Shown here: piece by piece, positions 25,092-33,595 of the stretch
Position numbering within the stretch: position 1 is the stretch's first letter
How the letters are laid out: each line of letters begins with the position of its first letter
Source of the DNA: Rhizobium laguerreae
GTDB taxonomy: Bacteria > Pseudomonadota > Alphaproteobacteria > Rhizobiales > Rhizobiaceae
Length of the DNA stretch: 64,000 nucleotides
Reading direction: 5' to 3'
Assembly: GCF_002008165.1 (NCBI RefSeq)
Contig: NZ_MRDM01000014.1
Location: 1,347,033-1,411,032, forward strand
The notes under the pieces: generated by a model
Told to the model about the DNA's origin: nothing
Databases searched by the model: none
What the model saw: the letters and a program-made list of their open reading frames with translations, nothing else
Program-made: the position numbers and the translations under genes

Positions 25092-25916
25092 TTAGACCCG
25101 GCCCATCGCCGAGGCCATCGAAAACAACGCAATCCCCGTCGCCGTCGCGGCATTGAGGCTGTCGAGTTCCTCCGACTGTGGAATGCGCGCGCTCTGGAAC
25201 CGCGCAAGCAGCGCCTCCGGCAACCCCTCGCCCTCGGTGCCGACGACGAGCGCCATGCGCGTCGAGGCCGGAATGGCGCGGATATCGGTCTTGCCGTGCG
25301 GTGAAAGCGTCCAGATGGCAAAGCCCTGTTCGGCAAGCGCCACGAGTACATCCAGCGCCTTGCCGCCGCGGCGGTGTGGAACGCTCAGCACCGAACCGAC
25401 CGAGACACGCAGCGCCTTGCGGTAGAGTGGATCACAGGAGGTTTCGTCGAGCAGCACCGCATCCGCCCGGAAGGCCGCCGCATTGCGGAACATCGAGCCG
25501 GCATTGTCGTGATTGGAAATACCGCAGCCGACGAGCACCAGCGCCCGTTCCGGCAGCGCGTCGAGAATTGCCGCCTCGCCGCGGTCCTGTCGCCGGCCGA
25601 GCGCGAGAACGCCGCGATGCAGATGGAAACCGACGACGCCGTCGAGCACATCCGCCCCGGCGACATAGACCGGCACATCGACCGGAAACCGCTCCAGGAT
25701 GGGCAGCACGCCCTCGACGCGGTTGCGCAGCAGCAGGATCTTCTCGGCGAAAAAGCCGCGGCCTGCCGCATGCGCCTCGGCGAGCATGCGCAGCACGACC
25801 GTGCCTTCGGCGATGAAGCGGTTCTCTCGGCCCGTCAGGTCACGCTCGCGGATCTCGCGGAATTCAGCGACGTGCGGATCGTCGGCGCTGTCGATGTCGA
25901 TCGGGACGGCGGCCAT
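25092..25916 (-). CDS. TrmH/SpoU-family RNA 2'-O-methyltransferase
   Basis: The ATG at 25916 (MAAVPIDIDSADDPHVAEF) gives 274 residues; the longer open frame up to 26099 runs into the next gene and is not family-like. An N-terminal substrate-binding domain (FIAEGTVVLRMLAEAHAAGR) is followed by the SPOUT knot motifs: GISNHDNAGSMFRNAAAF, MALVVGTEGEGLPEALL and PQSEELDSLNAATATGIALF. It methylates a ribose 2'-OH in rRNA or tRNA using SAM. The exact target cannot be told from sequence. It lies 7 bp downstream of the small membrane protein gene on the same strand, so they are probably co-transcribed. Confidence 0.9.
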   Translation of the reverse strand: MAAVPIDIDSADDPHVAEFREIRERDLTGRENRFIAEGTVVLRMLAEAHAAGRGFFAEKILLLRNRVEGVLPILERFPVDVPVYVAGADVLDGVVGFHLHRGVLALGRRQDRGEAAILDALPERALVLVGCGISNHDNAGSMFRNAAAFRADAVLLDETSCDPLYRKALRVSVGSVLSVPHRRGGKALDVLVALAEQGFAIWTLSPHGKTDIRAIPASTRMALVVGTEGEGLPEALLARFQSARIPQSEELDSLNAATATGIALFSMASAMGRV

Positions 25917-25923
25917 GCCGGCC

Positions 25924-26310
25924 TCAATTGCCCGTAACTGTGACGTCGGCGACGGTGCGGCCGGTCCTGAGATCGTAGACCAGCGCCTTGTTCTTGCCCT
26001 CGACCGTTTCGCCGTAGAACAGAAGCTGCCCTGCCGAAAACGAGGTGGACTGCACCTTGAAGCCGAGTGGCAGGGAAACGGTTGCCGCAAGCGGCGCATC
26101 CGAGGGCACGCCGGAGGCGGTAACAGCCGACGCCGTCTCCTTCGGCTCGCTGTGCATCACCTTGTAGACAACCGCGCCGAAGACCGCCATAAGGCTCACG
26201 AACATGATGGCGCCGGAAACGATCTGCAGGCGGACCATCTTGCGCCGGACACTTTCCATCGCCGGATCAAGGGGCTTCTCTTCCTGGTCGTCTGGCTCGA
26301 TTGCTGTCAT
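25924..26310 (-). CDS. Small single-helix membrane protein, unknown function
   Basis: The ATG at 26310 (MTAIEPDDQEEKPLDPAMES) gives 128 residues. The much longer open frame to 26877 is antisense to the pseudouridine synthase gene and is rejected. An acidic N-terminus precedes one membrane helix (residues about 29-51, LQIVSGAIMFVSLMAVFGAV). A periplasmic beta-rich domain follows (TVSLPLGFKVQSTSFSAGQL) and ends TVTGN. I do not recognise a function; from memory it may be the family listed as DUF6476. It is 42 bp from, and divergent to, the pseudouridine synthase gene and precedes the methyltransferase, suggesting an RNA-modification neighbourhood. Confidence 0.8.
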   Translation of the reverse strand: MTAIEPDDQEEKPLDPAMESVRRKMVRLQIVSGAIMFVSLMAVFGAVVYKVMHSEPKETASAVTASGVPSDAPLAATVSLPLGFKVQSTSFSAGQLLFYGETVEGKNKALVYDLRTGRTVADVTVTGN

Positions 26311-26352
26311 CTGTGCGTCCCGTTCTAAAAAATACGTCGGAGAAGAAGCGTC

Positions 26353-27378
26353 TTGAGCGACCCCTTTAAACAAGCAGCCGGCAATAGAAAAGTCCTGACC
26401 GCCGATGAAACTGCCGAAGGCCGGTTGGACGCCTGGCTGACGGCGCAGGTCGGCGAGGAATTTTCGCGCAGCCGCATCAAGGCGCTGATCAAGGACGGCC
26501 AGGTTTTTCTGCGCGGCGAACCCGTCACCGACCCGCAGCGCAAGGTGCGCACCGGCGACAGTTTCGAACTCACGCTGCCCGAGCCGGAAGACCCGACGCC
26601 GCAGGGCGAGGACATCCCGCTCGATATCCTCCATGAGGACGACGACGTCATCGTCATCTCCAAACCTTCCGGTCTCGTCGTCCATCCCGGCGCCGGCAAC
26701 TGGACGGGGACGCTGGTCAACGCGCTGATCCACCATTGCAGCGATACGCTCTCCGGCATCGGCGGCGTGCGCCGCCCCGGCATCGTCCACCGTCTCGACA
26801 AGGATACGACAGGCGTCATGGTCGTCGCCAAGAACGACATTGCCCATCGCCACCTGTCGCTGCAATTTGCCGACCATGGCCGCACCATGCCGCTGGAGCG
26901 AGCCTATCAGGCAATCGTCTGGGGCAGGCCCCGCTCACTGTCGGGCACGGTCGACGCGCCGCTCGGGCGCGCCACCGGCGACCGCACGCGCCGCGCCGTC
27001 AAACGCCCCGACAGTCAGGACGCCGACGAGGCGATCACGCATTACCAAGTGATCGAGCGCTTCCATGAGAAGCCGGACGCGACCGCGTTCGCCTCGCTGG
27101 TCGAGTGCCACCTCGAAACCGGGCGCACCCACCAGATCCGTGTCCACATGGCCCATGTCGGCCATCCGCTGCTCGGCGACACGGTTTACGGTGCCGGCTT
27201 CAAGACCAAGGCCAATCTCCTGCCCGAAGAGATCCGCAAGGTCGTCAACGGCTTCGGCCGCCAGGCGCTGCATGCCTTCATGCTGCAGTTCGAGCATCCC
27301 CGCACCGGTGAAATCATGCATTTCGAGGTGCCGCTGCCGGATGATATGGTCGAACTGGTCGACGCGCTGCGGCGATAA
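26353..27378 (+). CDS. rluD: 23S rRNA pseudouridine synthase, RluA/RluD type
   Basis: The 341-residue protein starts at a TTG at 26353, with CGGAGAAGAAG just upstream and no earlier ATG. An S4 RNA-binding domain (residues about 20-75, GRLDAWLTAQVGEEFSRSRI) precedes the catalytic domain. The active-site motif is GIVHRLDKDTTGVMVVAKN with nucleophile D149. Further on are the conserved THYQVIERF and ETGRTHQIRVHMAHVGHPLL. It isomerises uridines in large-subunit rRNA; RluD-type sites in helix 69 are likely but RluC cannot be excluded. rpoH follows on the same strand 190 bp downstream. Confidence 0.9.
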   Translation: MSDPFKQAAGNRKVLTADETAEGRLDAWLTAQVGEEFSRSRIKALIKDGQVFLRGEPVTDPQRKVRTGDSFELTLPEPEDPTPQGEDIPLDILHEDDDVIVISKPSGLVVHPGAGNWTGTLVNALIHHCSDTLSGIGGVRRPGIVHRLDKDTTGVMVVAKNDIAHRHLSLQFADHGRTMPLERAYQAIVWGRPRSLSGTVDAPLGRATGDRTRRAVKRPDSQDADEAITHYQVIERFHEKPDATAFASLVECHLETGRTHQIRVHMAHVGHPLLGDTVYGAGFKTKANLLPEEIRKVVNGFGRQALHAFMLQFEHPRTGEIMHFEVPLPDDMVELVDALRR

Positions 27379-27428
27379 AGCCGGGCTCCGAATGCCGCCT
27401 GCCCAACTCACACCTGCGTGAGCGGCAC

Positions 27429-27457
27429 CTTGAACCGCCGTTTCGCCACACTTATCT
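27429..27457 (+). promoter_or_regulatory. Sigma-32 (RpoH)-type promoter upstream of rpoH
   Basis: CTTGAA (27429-27434), a 16-bp spacer, then CTTATCT (27451-27457) fits the alphaproteobacterial heat-shock promoter pattern (CTTGAA/C - about 16 to 17 - CYTATNT). It lies 112 bp upstream of the rpoH ATG. This suggests self-activation or control by a second RpoH. Confidence 0.65.
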
Positions 27458-27470
27458 GTATATTGACTTA

Positions 27471-27494
27471 GTGCGGGCTCGCAGTAGAGCCGCA
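27471..27494 (+). promoter_or_regulatory. Hairpin in the rpoH leader
   Basis: GTGCGGGCTC pairs with GAGCCGCAC across a 6-nt loop, with one bulged G, just after the presumed start site of the heat-shock promoter. No T-run follows directly, so it is more likely a leader structure than a terminator for rluD. It does not pair with the ribosome site, which is about 65 nt further on. Confidence 0.4.
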
Positions 27495-27568
27495 CGTCCC
27501 GGTTTGCCTTTTTTAACGCGAGGATGCGTTTCCATCGGGAACCGGAATTCACTTTAGGAGGGTGCACT

Positions 27569-28477
27569 ATGGCCCGAAATACCTTGCCGTCCATTACCGC
27601 CGGTGAAGCCGGTCTCAATCGTTACCTCGACGAAATCCGCAAGTTCCCGATGCTGGAGCCGCAGCAGGAATACATGCTCGCCAAGCGTTATGCCGAGCAT
27701 GGTGACCGCGATGCCGCCCACAAGCTCGTCACCAGCCACCTGCGCCTCGTTGCGAAGATCGCGATGGGTTATCGCGGTTACGGCCTGCCGATCGGCGAAG
27801 TCGTCTCCGAAGGCAATGTCGGCCTGATGCAGGCCGTCAAGAAGTTCGATGCCGAGCGCGGCTTCCGCCTCGCCACCTATGCTATGTGGTGGATCAAGGC
27901 CTCGATCCAGGAATATATCCTGCGTTCGTGGTCGCTGGTGAAGATGGGCACGACCGCCAACCAGAAGCGCCTGTTCTTCAACCTGCGCCGGCTGAAAGGC
28001 CGCATCCAGGCAATCGATGACGGCGACCTGAAGCCGGAGCACGTCTCGGAGATCGCCACCAAGCTGAAGGTCTCGGAGGAGGAGGTCATTTCGATGAACC
28101 GCCGCCTCTCCGGCGACGCCTCGCTGAACGCGCCGATCAAGGCAGCCGAAGGTGACGGCGGCCAATGGCAGGATTGGCTGGTGGATGACCACGACAGCCA
28201 GGAAGACGTGCTGATCGAACAGGATGAGCTCGACACGCGCCGGCGCATGCTGGCGAAAGCGATGAGCGTGCTGAACGAGCGCGAACGCCGCATCTTCGAG
28301 GCTCGCCGCCTCGCCGAGGATCCAGTGACCCTGGAAGACCTTTCGACTGAATTCGATATCAGTCGCGAGCGCGTTCGCCAGATCGAGGTCCGCGCCTTCG
28401 AAAAGGTGCAGGACGCCGTCCGAAAGGAAGCCCTGGAACGCGCCAAGGCCGTCCGGGTTGTCGAAGCCACGGCATAA
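27569..28477 (+). CDS. rpoH: Heat-shock sigma factor RpoH (sigma-32)
   Basis: The ATG at 27569 follows a strong ribosome site (TTTAGGAGGGTGCACT) and gives 302 residues (MARNTLPSITAGEAGLNRYL). Region 2 shows LVAKIAMGYRGYGLPIGEVV and FRLATYAMWWIKASIQEYIL. The RpoH box appears as NQKRLFFNLRRLKGRI. Region 4 has the helix-turn-helix TLEDLSTEFDISRERVRQIE. It directs RNA polymerase to heat-shock and stress genes. The sequence resembles rhizobial RpoH1, the form active in general heat shock; rhizobia usually have a second copy elsewhere. A sigma-32-type promoter lies upstream and a strong terminator downstream. Confidence 0.97.
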   Translation: MARNTLPSITAGEAGLNRYLDEIRKFPMLEPQQEYMLAKRYAEHGDRDAAHKLVTSHLRLVAKIAMGYRGYGLPIGEVVSEGNVGLMQAVKKFDAERGFRLATYAMWWIKASIQEYILRSWSLVKMGTTANQKRLFFNLRRLKGRIQAIDDGDLKPEHVSEIATKLKVSEEEVISMNRRLSGDASLNAPIKAAEGDGGQWQDWLVDDHDSQEDVLIEQDELDTRRRMLAKAMSVLNERERRIFEARRLAEDPVTLEDLSTEFDISRERVRQIEVRAFEKVQDAVRKEALERAKAVRVVEATA

Positions 28478-28501
28478 ACCTGTCGCGTGATACAATTGAA
28501 G

Positions 28502-28535
28502 AAGGCGGGTCCTTGCGGCCCGCCTTTTCTTTTTC
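28502..28535 (+). terminator. Rho-independent terminator of rpoH
   Basis: AAGGCGGG (28502-28509) and CCCGCCTT (28519-28526) form a perfect 8-bp stem, extended by a central TCC/GG bulge region, followed by TTCTTTTTC. It lies 25 bp after the rpoH stop codon. Confidence 0.92.
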
Positions 28536-28583
28536 ATTCATCCTTGTCCGCAGCCTCGGCACCGCGCCAAGATCGGGAAACCG

Positions 28584-31100
28584 TCACTGGCTCGTCGACA
28601 CATCTCCGAGCGCAGTCCACTCCTTGATCGCGGTGTTGAAGGCGTCCGTTCCCGTACCGCCCTTTTCCATCGTCAGCAGCGCGCGGCGGCCATTGCGGTA
28701 GGTGATCGGTATATCGATCCAGTTGCGGGTCGACATCAGGTCGAGATTGGCCTTGCGCGCATCAGGGTAGTCGTTGAGCGCGATCATGTGGAAATCGTCG
28801 GTGATCTTGGCCGGAACCGCGATCAGCGCGTCACCGCGGTCCTGCTCCGTGCGCTTCATCGAGATGCGCTGGACGCTGTCGATGCTGCCACCTTCGAAAT
28901 TCGGCGGCACCGAGAAGACGATCTCGACGAGATGGCTTGCCGGCAGCGACGGATCGGAATTGCGCTTGAAGGTGACGAGAGCCGAGAGATTGCGCTCCGG
29001 AACCGTGACATTGCCCTGCACCGTCGCCTCCTGCCGGCCATCCTGGCCGGCCTCGTGCTGCACGCTCCAGACGACCGATCCCTCGATCGCCGTCGGCGAG
29101 CTCTGGCCGATGCGCTCCTCATAGAGGAACATCTTTTGCGACGAACCGACGGGCGCGGTCTGCGGCGGCGATGTCACCGGGCCATTCGGCGTCCGCGTGT
29201 CGGCGGGTGCCGCATCGCCCTGCGCGCTGGCAGGCGGCGTATCGGCTGCCGCGACATTCTGTTCGGCGACCGACTTTCCTTCCGCGGTCGGCGTTCCCGG
29301 CACCGTCGCCGGGCCACTGTCGACCTCGGTTCCATCGGTCAGCAGCCGCTGGGTGAATTTCGAATTGGCCGCAGCGCCGTCATTGTTCACTGACGCTACC
29401 TGCGGGTTCGGCAGCGCCGGCGCCGCTGGAGTATTTTGCGCTCCTGGTGTGGTTGGCTGGGCTGGCGTCACCGCGCTCGGCTGGGCAGGTGTCGTTGAGC
29501 TATCCGGCGGCGTTGCCGCATCGTTCCTAGTCGCCTGCGACGGTGCCGAGCTGACGAGCCCGTCGACCATCGCCACCAGCGCCTCTCTGTTCGTCCAGCC
29601 GGCATAGGCGCCGCCACCGATCAGGATGAGTGCGAAGATGAGCGTGATCACGGTGCCGATGCCGAAGCGGCGGCGCTTCGGCTCCATACGGAAGCTCTTG
29701 CCCTGCAGCTTGGAGGCAACAATCTGATCGATATCCATCGACGGATTGGCGTCATCGTCATCAGCGGCGACAGAGCCGCGGCGGTCGTAGCCGCGCAGCG
29801 CCTTCGCCTCTCGCCAGTCCTCGCTCGGCGCGCCGCTAGCAGGCGCCGGCTTGCCGTTGTGCACTTCGGCGAAGATATCGACATCGTCGAAATGAGAGGC
29901 AACCGGCGTCTTCTTATTATTGCCGGCCTCGATCGGCGGCAGATCGTCGAAGGCGGCCGTCTCCCAGGAAAAACTTTCCTTGGCGGCCGGCATGACGGCG
30001 GCGGGTGCCACTTTTTCGAGGCTCGATATCACCTCCTCGAAGGCGCGCGCCGAGGCATCGGCGGTAATCGGCGCCGGCGCCGTCTCCGAATATTGCCGCA
30101 GTTCCTCTTCCGCCCATTCGGTCTCTGCATCCTTGGGCGCCGGAGCCGGCGTTTCGGCAACGGGCTCGGTCCAGACGGGGTCGAAATGCGCCGCAGCTTC
30201 GGCCTGTAATGGTTCCTCGCGGCTATGCTCGACGAATTCCTGCGGACGATCGAAATCGGCGACCGGCTCCACCAGGCGGTTGGATGCGTGGTCTATGCCG
30301 CGAGTGATCGGCTGCAGCGGCTCGTCGGGCTCGTAAGCCTCCTCGGCCTCCGGCTCCTCGCTTTCCACCGCCGCAGGTTCGTCCGCGATCTCGTCGGCTT
30401 CCAGGGGATGCTGCTCGTCGGCACGGTCTTCGCCGGCTTGCTCGTCGCGATGCTCGGAGGCTGGCGCTTCCCAGCCATCATGTTCGGCCGGCACGTCTTC
30501 AGAAGCGACGTCGCGCGCCTCGCTGGCATGCCATTCCTCGGCCGGCGCTTCCTCCTCCTGAGAGGGATGCCAGTATGTTTCGGCCGGACCGGATGTTTCC
30601 GGCGAAACCGGTGTTTCCGCGGGAACGGATGTTTCAGGGGAAACGAGCGTTTCCTGGGAAAGAGGCCCCTCGGCAGCGACCTCTTCCTCAGCCTCCTCCG
30701 GTGCGCCGGCCTCCACGTGATCGGGCTCGTCTACGGCCTCGGCCGCCTGCGGTTCCACATAGGCTTCGTAGACCGGTTCCTCGGCAGCCGTCTCCGGCGC
30801 CGACGCCGGTTCGCTTTCGTCGGGAACCGCTTGTTCTTCGAAGGATTCCGCCGCGGTGACGGCCGCAACCGGCTCATTGAGCGGCATCGCCTCGGAGTGT
30901 TCGCCTTCCACTTCGCGGATGGCAGCCTCGAGCTTTTCGAGCTGGCGTTGCAGCATGGCTTCCGGCGGACGCGGCTTCATGTTCTCGAGCTGCCGCTGCA
31001 CTGCGCCGCGGGCACGTTCGTAGACTTTCACCCGCATCTCGGGGGTATTTTCAGCCAGGCCGTCGACGGCCCGCCGAATGACTGCAATAAAATCCGCCAT
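28584..31100 (-). CDS. Large acidic, repeat-rich single-pass membrane protein, unknown function
   Basis: The 838-residue protein has four zones. An N-terminal basic helical segment (1-70, VYERARGAVQRQLENMKPRP) comes first. A long Glu/Ala/Pro-rich region (about 70-470) follows, with short tandem repeats built on SPET/PAET units near residues 155-180. A basic patch (MEPKRRRFG) precedes one membrane helix at about 480-503 (GTVITLIFALILIGGGAYAG). The exported part starts with a Pro/Thr/Ala-rich linker and ends in a folded domain of about 180 residues (EERIGQSSPTAIEGSVVWSV; VEIVFSVPPNFEGGSIDSVQ). I recognise no function. It converges on rpoH and may be transcribed after purA, with 60 bp between. 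Confidence 0.85.
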   Translation of the reverse strand: MADFIAVIRRAVDGLAENTPEMRVKVYERARGAVQRQLENMKPRPPEAMLQRQLEKLEAAIREVEGEHSEAMPLNEPVAAVTAAESFEEQAVPDESEPASAPETAAEEPVYEAYVEPQAAEAVDEPDHVEAGAPEEAEEEVAAEGPLSQETLVSPETSVPAETPVSPETSGPAETYWHPSQEEEAPAEEWHASEARDVASEDVPAEHDGWEAPASEHRDEQAGEDRADEQHPLEADEIADEPAAVESEEPEAEEAYEPDEPLQPITRGIDHASNRLVEPVADFDRPQEFVEHSREEPLQAEAAAHFDPVWTEPVAETPAPAPKDAETEWAEEELRQYSETAPAPITADASARAFEEVISSLEKVAPAAVMPAAKESFSWETAAFDDLPPIEAGNNKKTPVASHFDDVDIFAEVHNGKPAPASGAPSEDWREAKALRGYDRRGSVAADDDDANPSMDIDQIVASKLQGKSFRMEPKRRRFGIGTVITLIFALILIGGGAYAGWTNREALVAMVDGLVSSAPSQATRNDAATPPDSSTTPAQPSAVTPAQPTTPGAQNTPAAPALPNPQVASVNNDGAAANSKFTQRLLTDGTEVDSGPATVPGTPTAEGKSVAEQNVAAADTPPASAQGDAAPADTRTPNGPVTSPPQTAPVGSSQKMFLYEERIGQSSPTAIEGSVVWSVQHEAGQDGRQEATVQGNVTVPERNLSALVTFKRNSDPSLPASHLVEIVFSVPPNFEGGSIDSVQRISMKRTEQDRGDALIAVPAKITDDFHMIALNDYPDARKANLDLMSTRNWIDIPITYRNGRRALLTMEKGGTGTDAFNTAIKEWTALGDVSTSQ

Positions 31101-31160
31101 CAGTACTTTCTCAAGAAGTCCGGCACTCTACCGAACCATCCTCCACAGTGACCCGTGAGC

Positions 31161-32459
31161 TTAATCCTCAAACGGATCGGTCACAAGTATCGTGTCATCC
31201 CGCTCCGGGCTGGTGGAAAGGAGCGCAACGGGTGCCCCGATCAGCTCTTCGACCTGGCGAACATATTTGATCGCCTGTGCCGGCAGATCCGCCCAACTGC
31301 GGGCGCCGACGGTCGATTCCTTCCATCCCTCCAGGGTGATGTAGATCGGTTCGACTCTAGCTTGCGCTCCCTGGCTTGCGGGAAGATGATCAATCTGTTC
31401 GCCGTCGAGCATATAGCCGACGCAGATTTTCAATTCCTCAAGCCCGTCGAGCACGTCGAGCTTGGTGAGCGCGATGCCCGTGATGCCGTTGGTGGCGATC
31501 GATTGGCGCACGAGTGCGGCGTCGAACCAGCCGCAGCGCCGCTTGCGTCCGGTCACCACGCCGAACTCATGACCTTTTTCGCCAAGGAACTCACCGATCG
31601 CGTCCTTCAGCTCGGTCGGGAACGGGCCTTCGCCGACGCGCGTCGTATAGGCCTTGGTGATACCGAGGATATAGCCGAGCGAGCCGGGTCCCATGCCGGA
31701 ACCGGCAGCGGCCTGACCGGCCACCGTGTTCGACGAGGTCACGAAAGGATAGGTGCCGTGATCGATGTCGAGCAGAGTGCCTTGCGCGCCTTCGAACAGG
31801 ATACGGGAGCCCTTGCGACGCTCCTTGTCGAGGAAGAGCCAGACCGTATCACGGAAGGGCAGCACCCGATCGGCGACCGAGGTCAGTTCGTCCATGATCG
31901 CCTGGTGGCTGACTTCGGCAACGCCGAGGCCGCGGCGAAGCGCATTGTGATGCGTCAGAATACGGTCGACCTTGCCGGAAAGACTATCGAGATCGGCAAG
32001 ATCCATGACGCGGATGGCGCGGCGGCCGACCTTGTCTTCATAGGCCGGGCCGATGCCGCGACGGGTCGTTCCGATCTTGGTGCCGCTGTTCGACGCCGCA
32101 TCCTCGCGCATGGCGTCGAGCTCGCGATGCAGCGAAAGAATGAGCGTCGCATTGTCTGCAATGCGCAGATTGTCAGGCGTGACCGTCACGCCCTGTGCCT
32201 CCAGCCGGCCGATCTCGGCGATCAGCGCATGCGGATCGACGACGACGCCGTTGCCGATGACGGCCATCTTGCCCGGGCGCACGACGCCGGACGGCAGCAG
32301 CGAGAGCTTATAGCTGGTGCCGTCGATGACGAGCGTATGGCCGGCATTGTGTCCGCCCTGATAGCGCACAACGATATCCGCACGCTCCGAAAGCCAGTCG
32401 ACAATCTTGCCCTTGCCTTCGTCACCCCATTGCGAACCGACCACGACTACGTTCGTCAT
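31161..32459 (-). CDS. purA: Adenylosuccinate synthetase PurA
   Basis: The 432-residue protein is a standard PurA. It has the GTP-binding start MTNVVVVGSQWGDEGKGKIV, the IMP loop YQGGHNAGHT, IGTTRRGIGPAYEDK, FEGAQGTLLDIDHGTYPFVT and GVVTGRKRRCGWFD. It joins aspartate to IMP using GTP, the first committed step from IMP to AMP. Length and motifs are complete. It reads toward the acidic membrane protein and is divergent from the DMT exporter gene across a 191-bp gap. A long antisense frame on the plus strand is a shadow. Confidence 0.98.
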   Translation of the reverse strand: MTNVVVVGSQWGDEGKGKIVDWLSERADIVVRYQGGHNAGHTLVIDGTSYKLSLLPSGVVRPGKMAVIGNGVVVDPHALIAEIGRLEAQGVTVTPDNLRIADNATLILSLHRELDAMREDAASNSGTKIGTTRRGIGPAYEDKVGRRAIRVMDLADLDSLSGKVDRILTHHNALRRGLGVAEVSHQAIMDELTSVADRVLPFRDTVWLFLDKERRKGSRILFEGAQGTLLDIDHGTYPFVTSSNTVAGQAAAGSGMGPGSLGYILGITKAYTTRVGEGPFPTELKDAIGEFLGEKGHEFGVVTGRKRRCGWFDAALVRQSIATNGITGIALTKLDVLDGLEELKICVGYMLDGEQIDHLPASQGAQARVEPIYITLEGWKESTVGARSWADLPAQAIKYVRQVEELIGAPVALLSTSPERDDTILVTDPFED

Positions 32460-32650
32460 CCAACTCTTCCTGTTACCGGCGCGGAACCGCGCACCTGCTC
32501 AAACCCGCGCATCTATAAAGCTTTGTTTTTTGGAAAGCGACCCTGTTGTCACAGTAGATTGGGCTTTTTACGTGACAAATCAGCAGCCGACAGGCTATTT
32601 CCCGTCACAAAACGCCGCTCGGCGATCGCGGAAAGACGGGAAGAACGCTC

Positions 32651-33568
32651 TTGCAAGCCACGGCCTATATCTGTCTCGTTATCGCCACCCTCTGCTGGGG
32701 CGGCAACTCCGTCGCCGGCAAACTCGCGCTCGGGCATATCAGCCCGATGATGCTGACCTTCCTGCGCTGGTTCCTCGCCGTCGCAATGATCGCCGCAATT
32801 TCAGTACCGCAACTGCGGAAGGACTGGCCGGTGGTGAGGAAGAACCTGCCGCTGCTCCTCTTCTACGGCGTCATCGGCTACACCCTTTTCAACGCTATGC
32901 TTTATTCGGCCGTGCAATATACGACGGCGATCAACGTCGCCATCGAGCAGGCCGGCATCCCGATGCTGATCTTCCTGCTGAATTTCATGTTCTTCCGTAC
33001 CGGCATCTCGCTGGCGCAATGTCTCGGTTTCGGCATGACGCTGATCGGCGTCGCTCTGACCGCCGCGCATGGCGACCTCGCAACGCTGCTGCAACTCAGC
33101 CTCAACCGCGGCGACGGGCTCATGCTGATCGCCATTGCCGCCTATTCGGTCTACACGATCTTCCTGCGCTGGAAGCCGCCGCTCGACTGGCGCACGCTGA
33201 TGGCGGTCCCGGCGCTCGGCGCCATGCTGACCTCGCTGCCGCTACTCCTCTGGGAGGCCGGCCGGGGTGCCGCCCAGTGGCCGGACCAGGCCGGCTGGGT
33301 CATCACTCTCTACACGGCGATCTTCCCCTCGCTGGTGGCGCAGATCCTCTATATCAAGGGCGTCGTGGCAATCGGCGCCAACCGCGCCGGCCTCTTCATC
33401 AATCTCGTGCCGGTGTTCGGAACGCTGCTCTCCGTCGCCCTGATCGGCGAGCAGCTGCAGTCCTTCCATGTGATCGCACTGGTGCTGACCTTGGGCGGCA
33501 TCGCGATCGCCGAAAAGGGCCGTCCGAAAGCTTCGTCGCCGACCGTGCCCGCCTCACCCTTGGATTAA
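32651..33568 (+). CDS. DMT-superfamily (EamA) transporter
   Basis: The 305-residue protein starts at a TTG at 32651, preceded by GGGAAGAA, with no earlier ATG. It has ten hydrophobic helices arranged as two EamA repeats: MQATAYICLVIATLCWGGNS with FLRWFLAVAMIAAISVP at the front, and NRGDGLMLIAIAAYSVYTIF with the ending ALIGEQLQSFHVIALVLTLG. EamA proteins export metabolites such as amino acids or purines across the inner membrane; the substrate here is unknown. It converges on the GNAT gene, with a shared hairpin filling the gap. Confidence 0.9.
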   Translation: MQATAYICLVIATLCWGGNSVAGKLALGHISPMMLTFLRWFLAVAMIAAISVPQLRKDWPVVRKNLPLLLFYGVIGYTLFNAMLYSAVQYTTAINVAIEQAGIPMLIFLLNFMFFRTGISLAQCLGFGMTLIGVALTAAHGDLATLLQLSLNRGDGLMLIAIAAYSVYTIFLRWKPPLDWRTLMAVPALGAMLTSLPLLLWEAGRGAAQWPDQAGWVITLYTAIFPSLVAQILYIKGVVAIGANRAGLFINLVPVFGTLLSVALIGEQLQSFHVIALVLTLGGIAIAEKGRPKASSPTVPASPLD

Positions 33569-33595
33569 AACCTTTTTCTGGTCAGGAAAGGCTTT
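33568..33595. terminator. Bidirectional hairpin in the 25-bp gap between convergent genes
   Basis: AAACCTTTTTCTG (33568-33580) and CAGGAAAGGCTTT (33583-33595) form a 13-bp stem with one mismatch, G-T wobbles and a 2-base turn. It overlaps the stop codons of both flanking genes and has A/T-rich flanks on both sides. Its sequence resembles the ends of the mosaic repeats at 17463 and 59778. Confidence 0.65.

Noticed and set aside
31155..32750. 531-residue plus-strand ORF opposite purA
   Set aside because: Antisense to an intact purA; composition is typical of a shadow frame.
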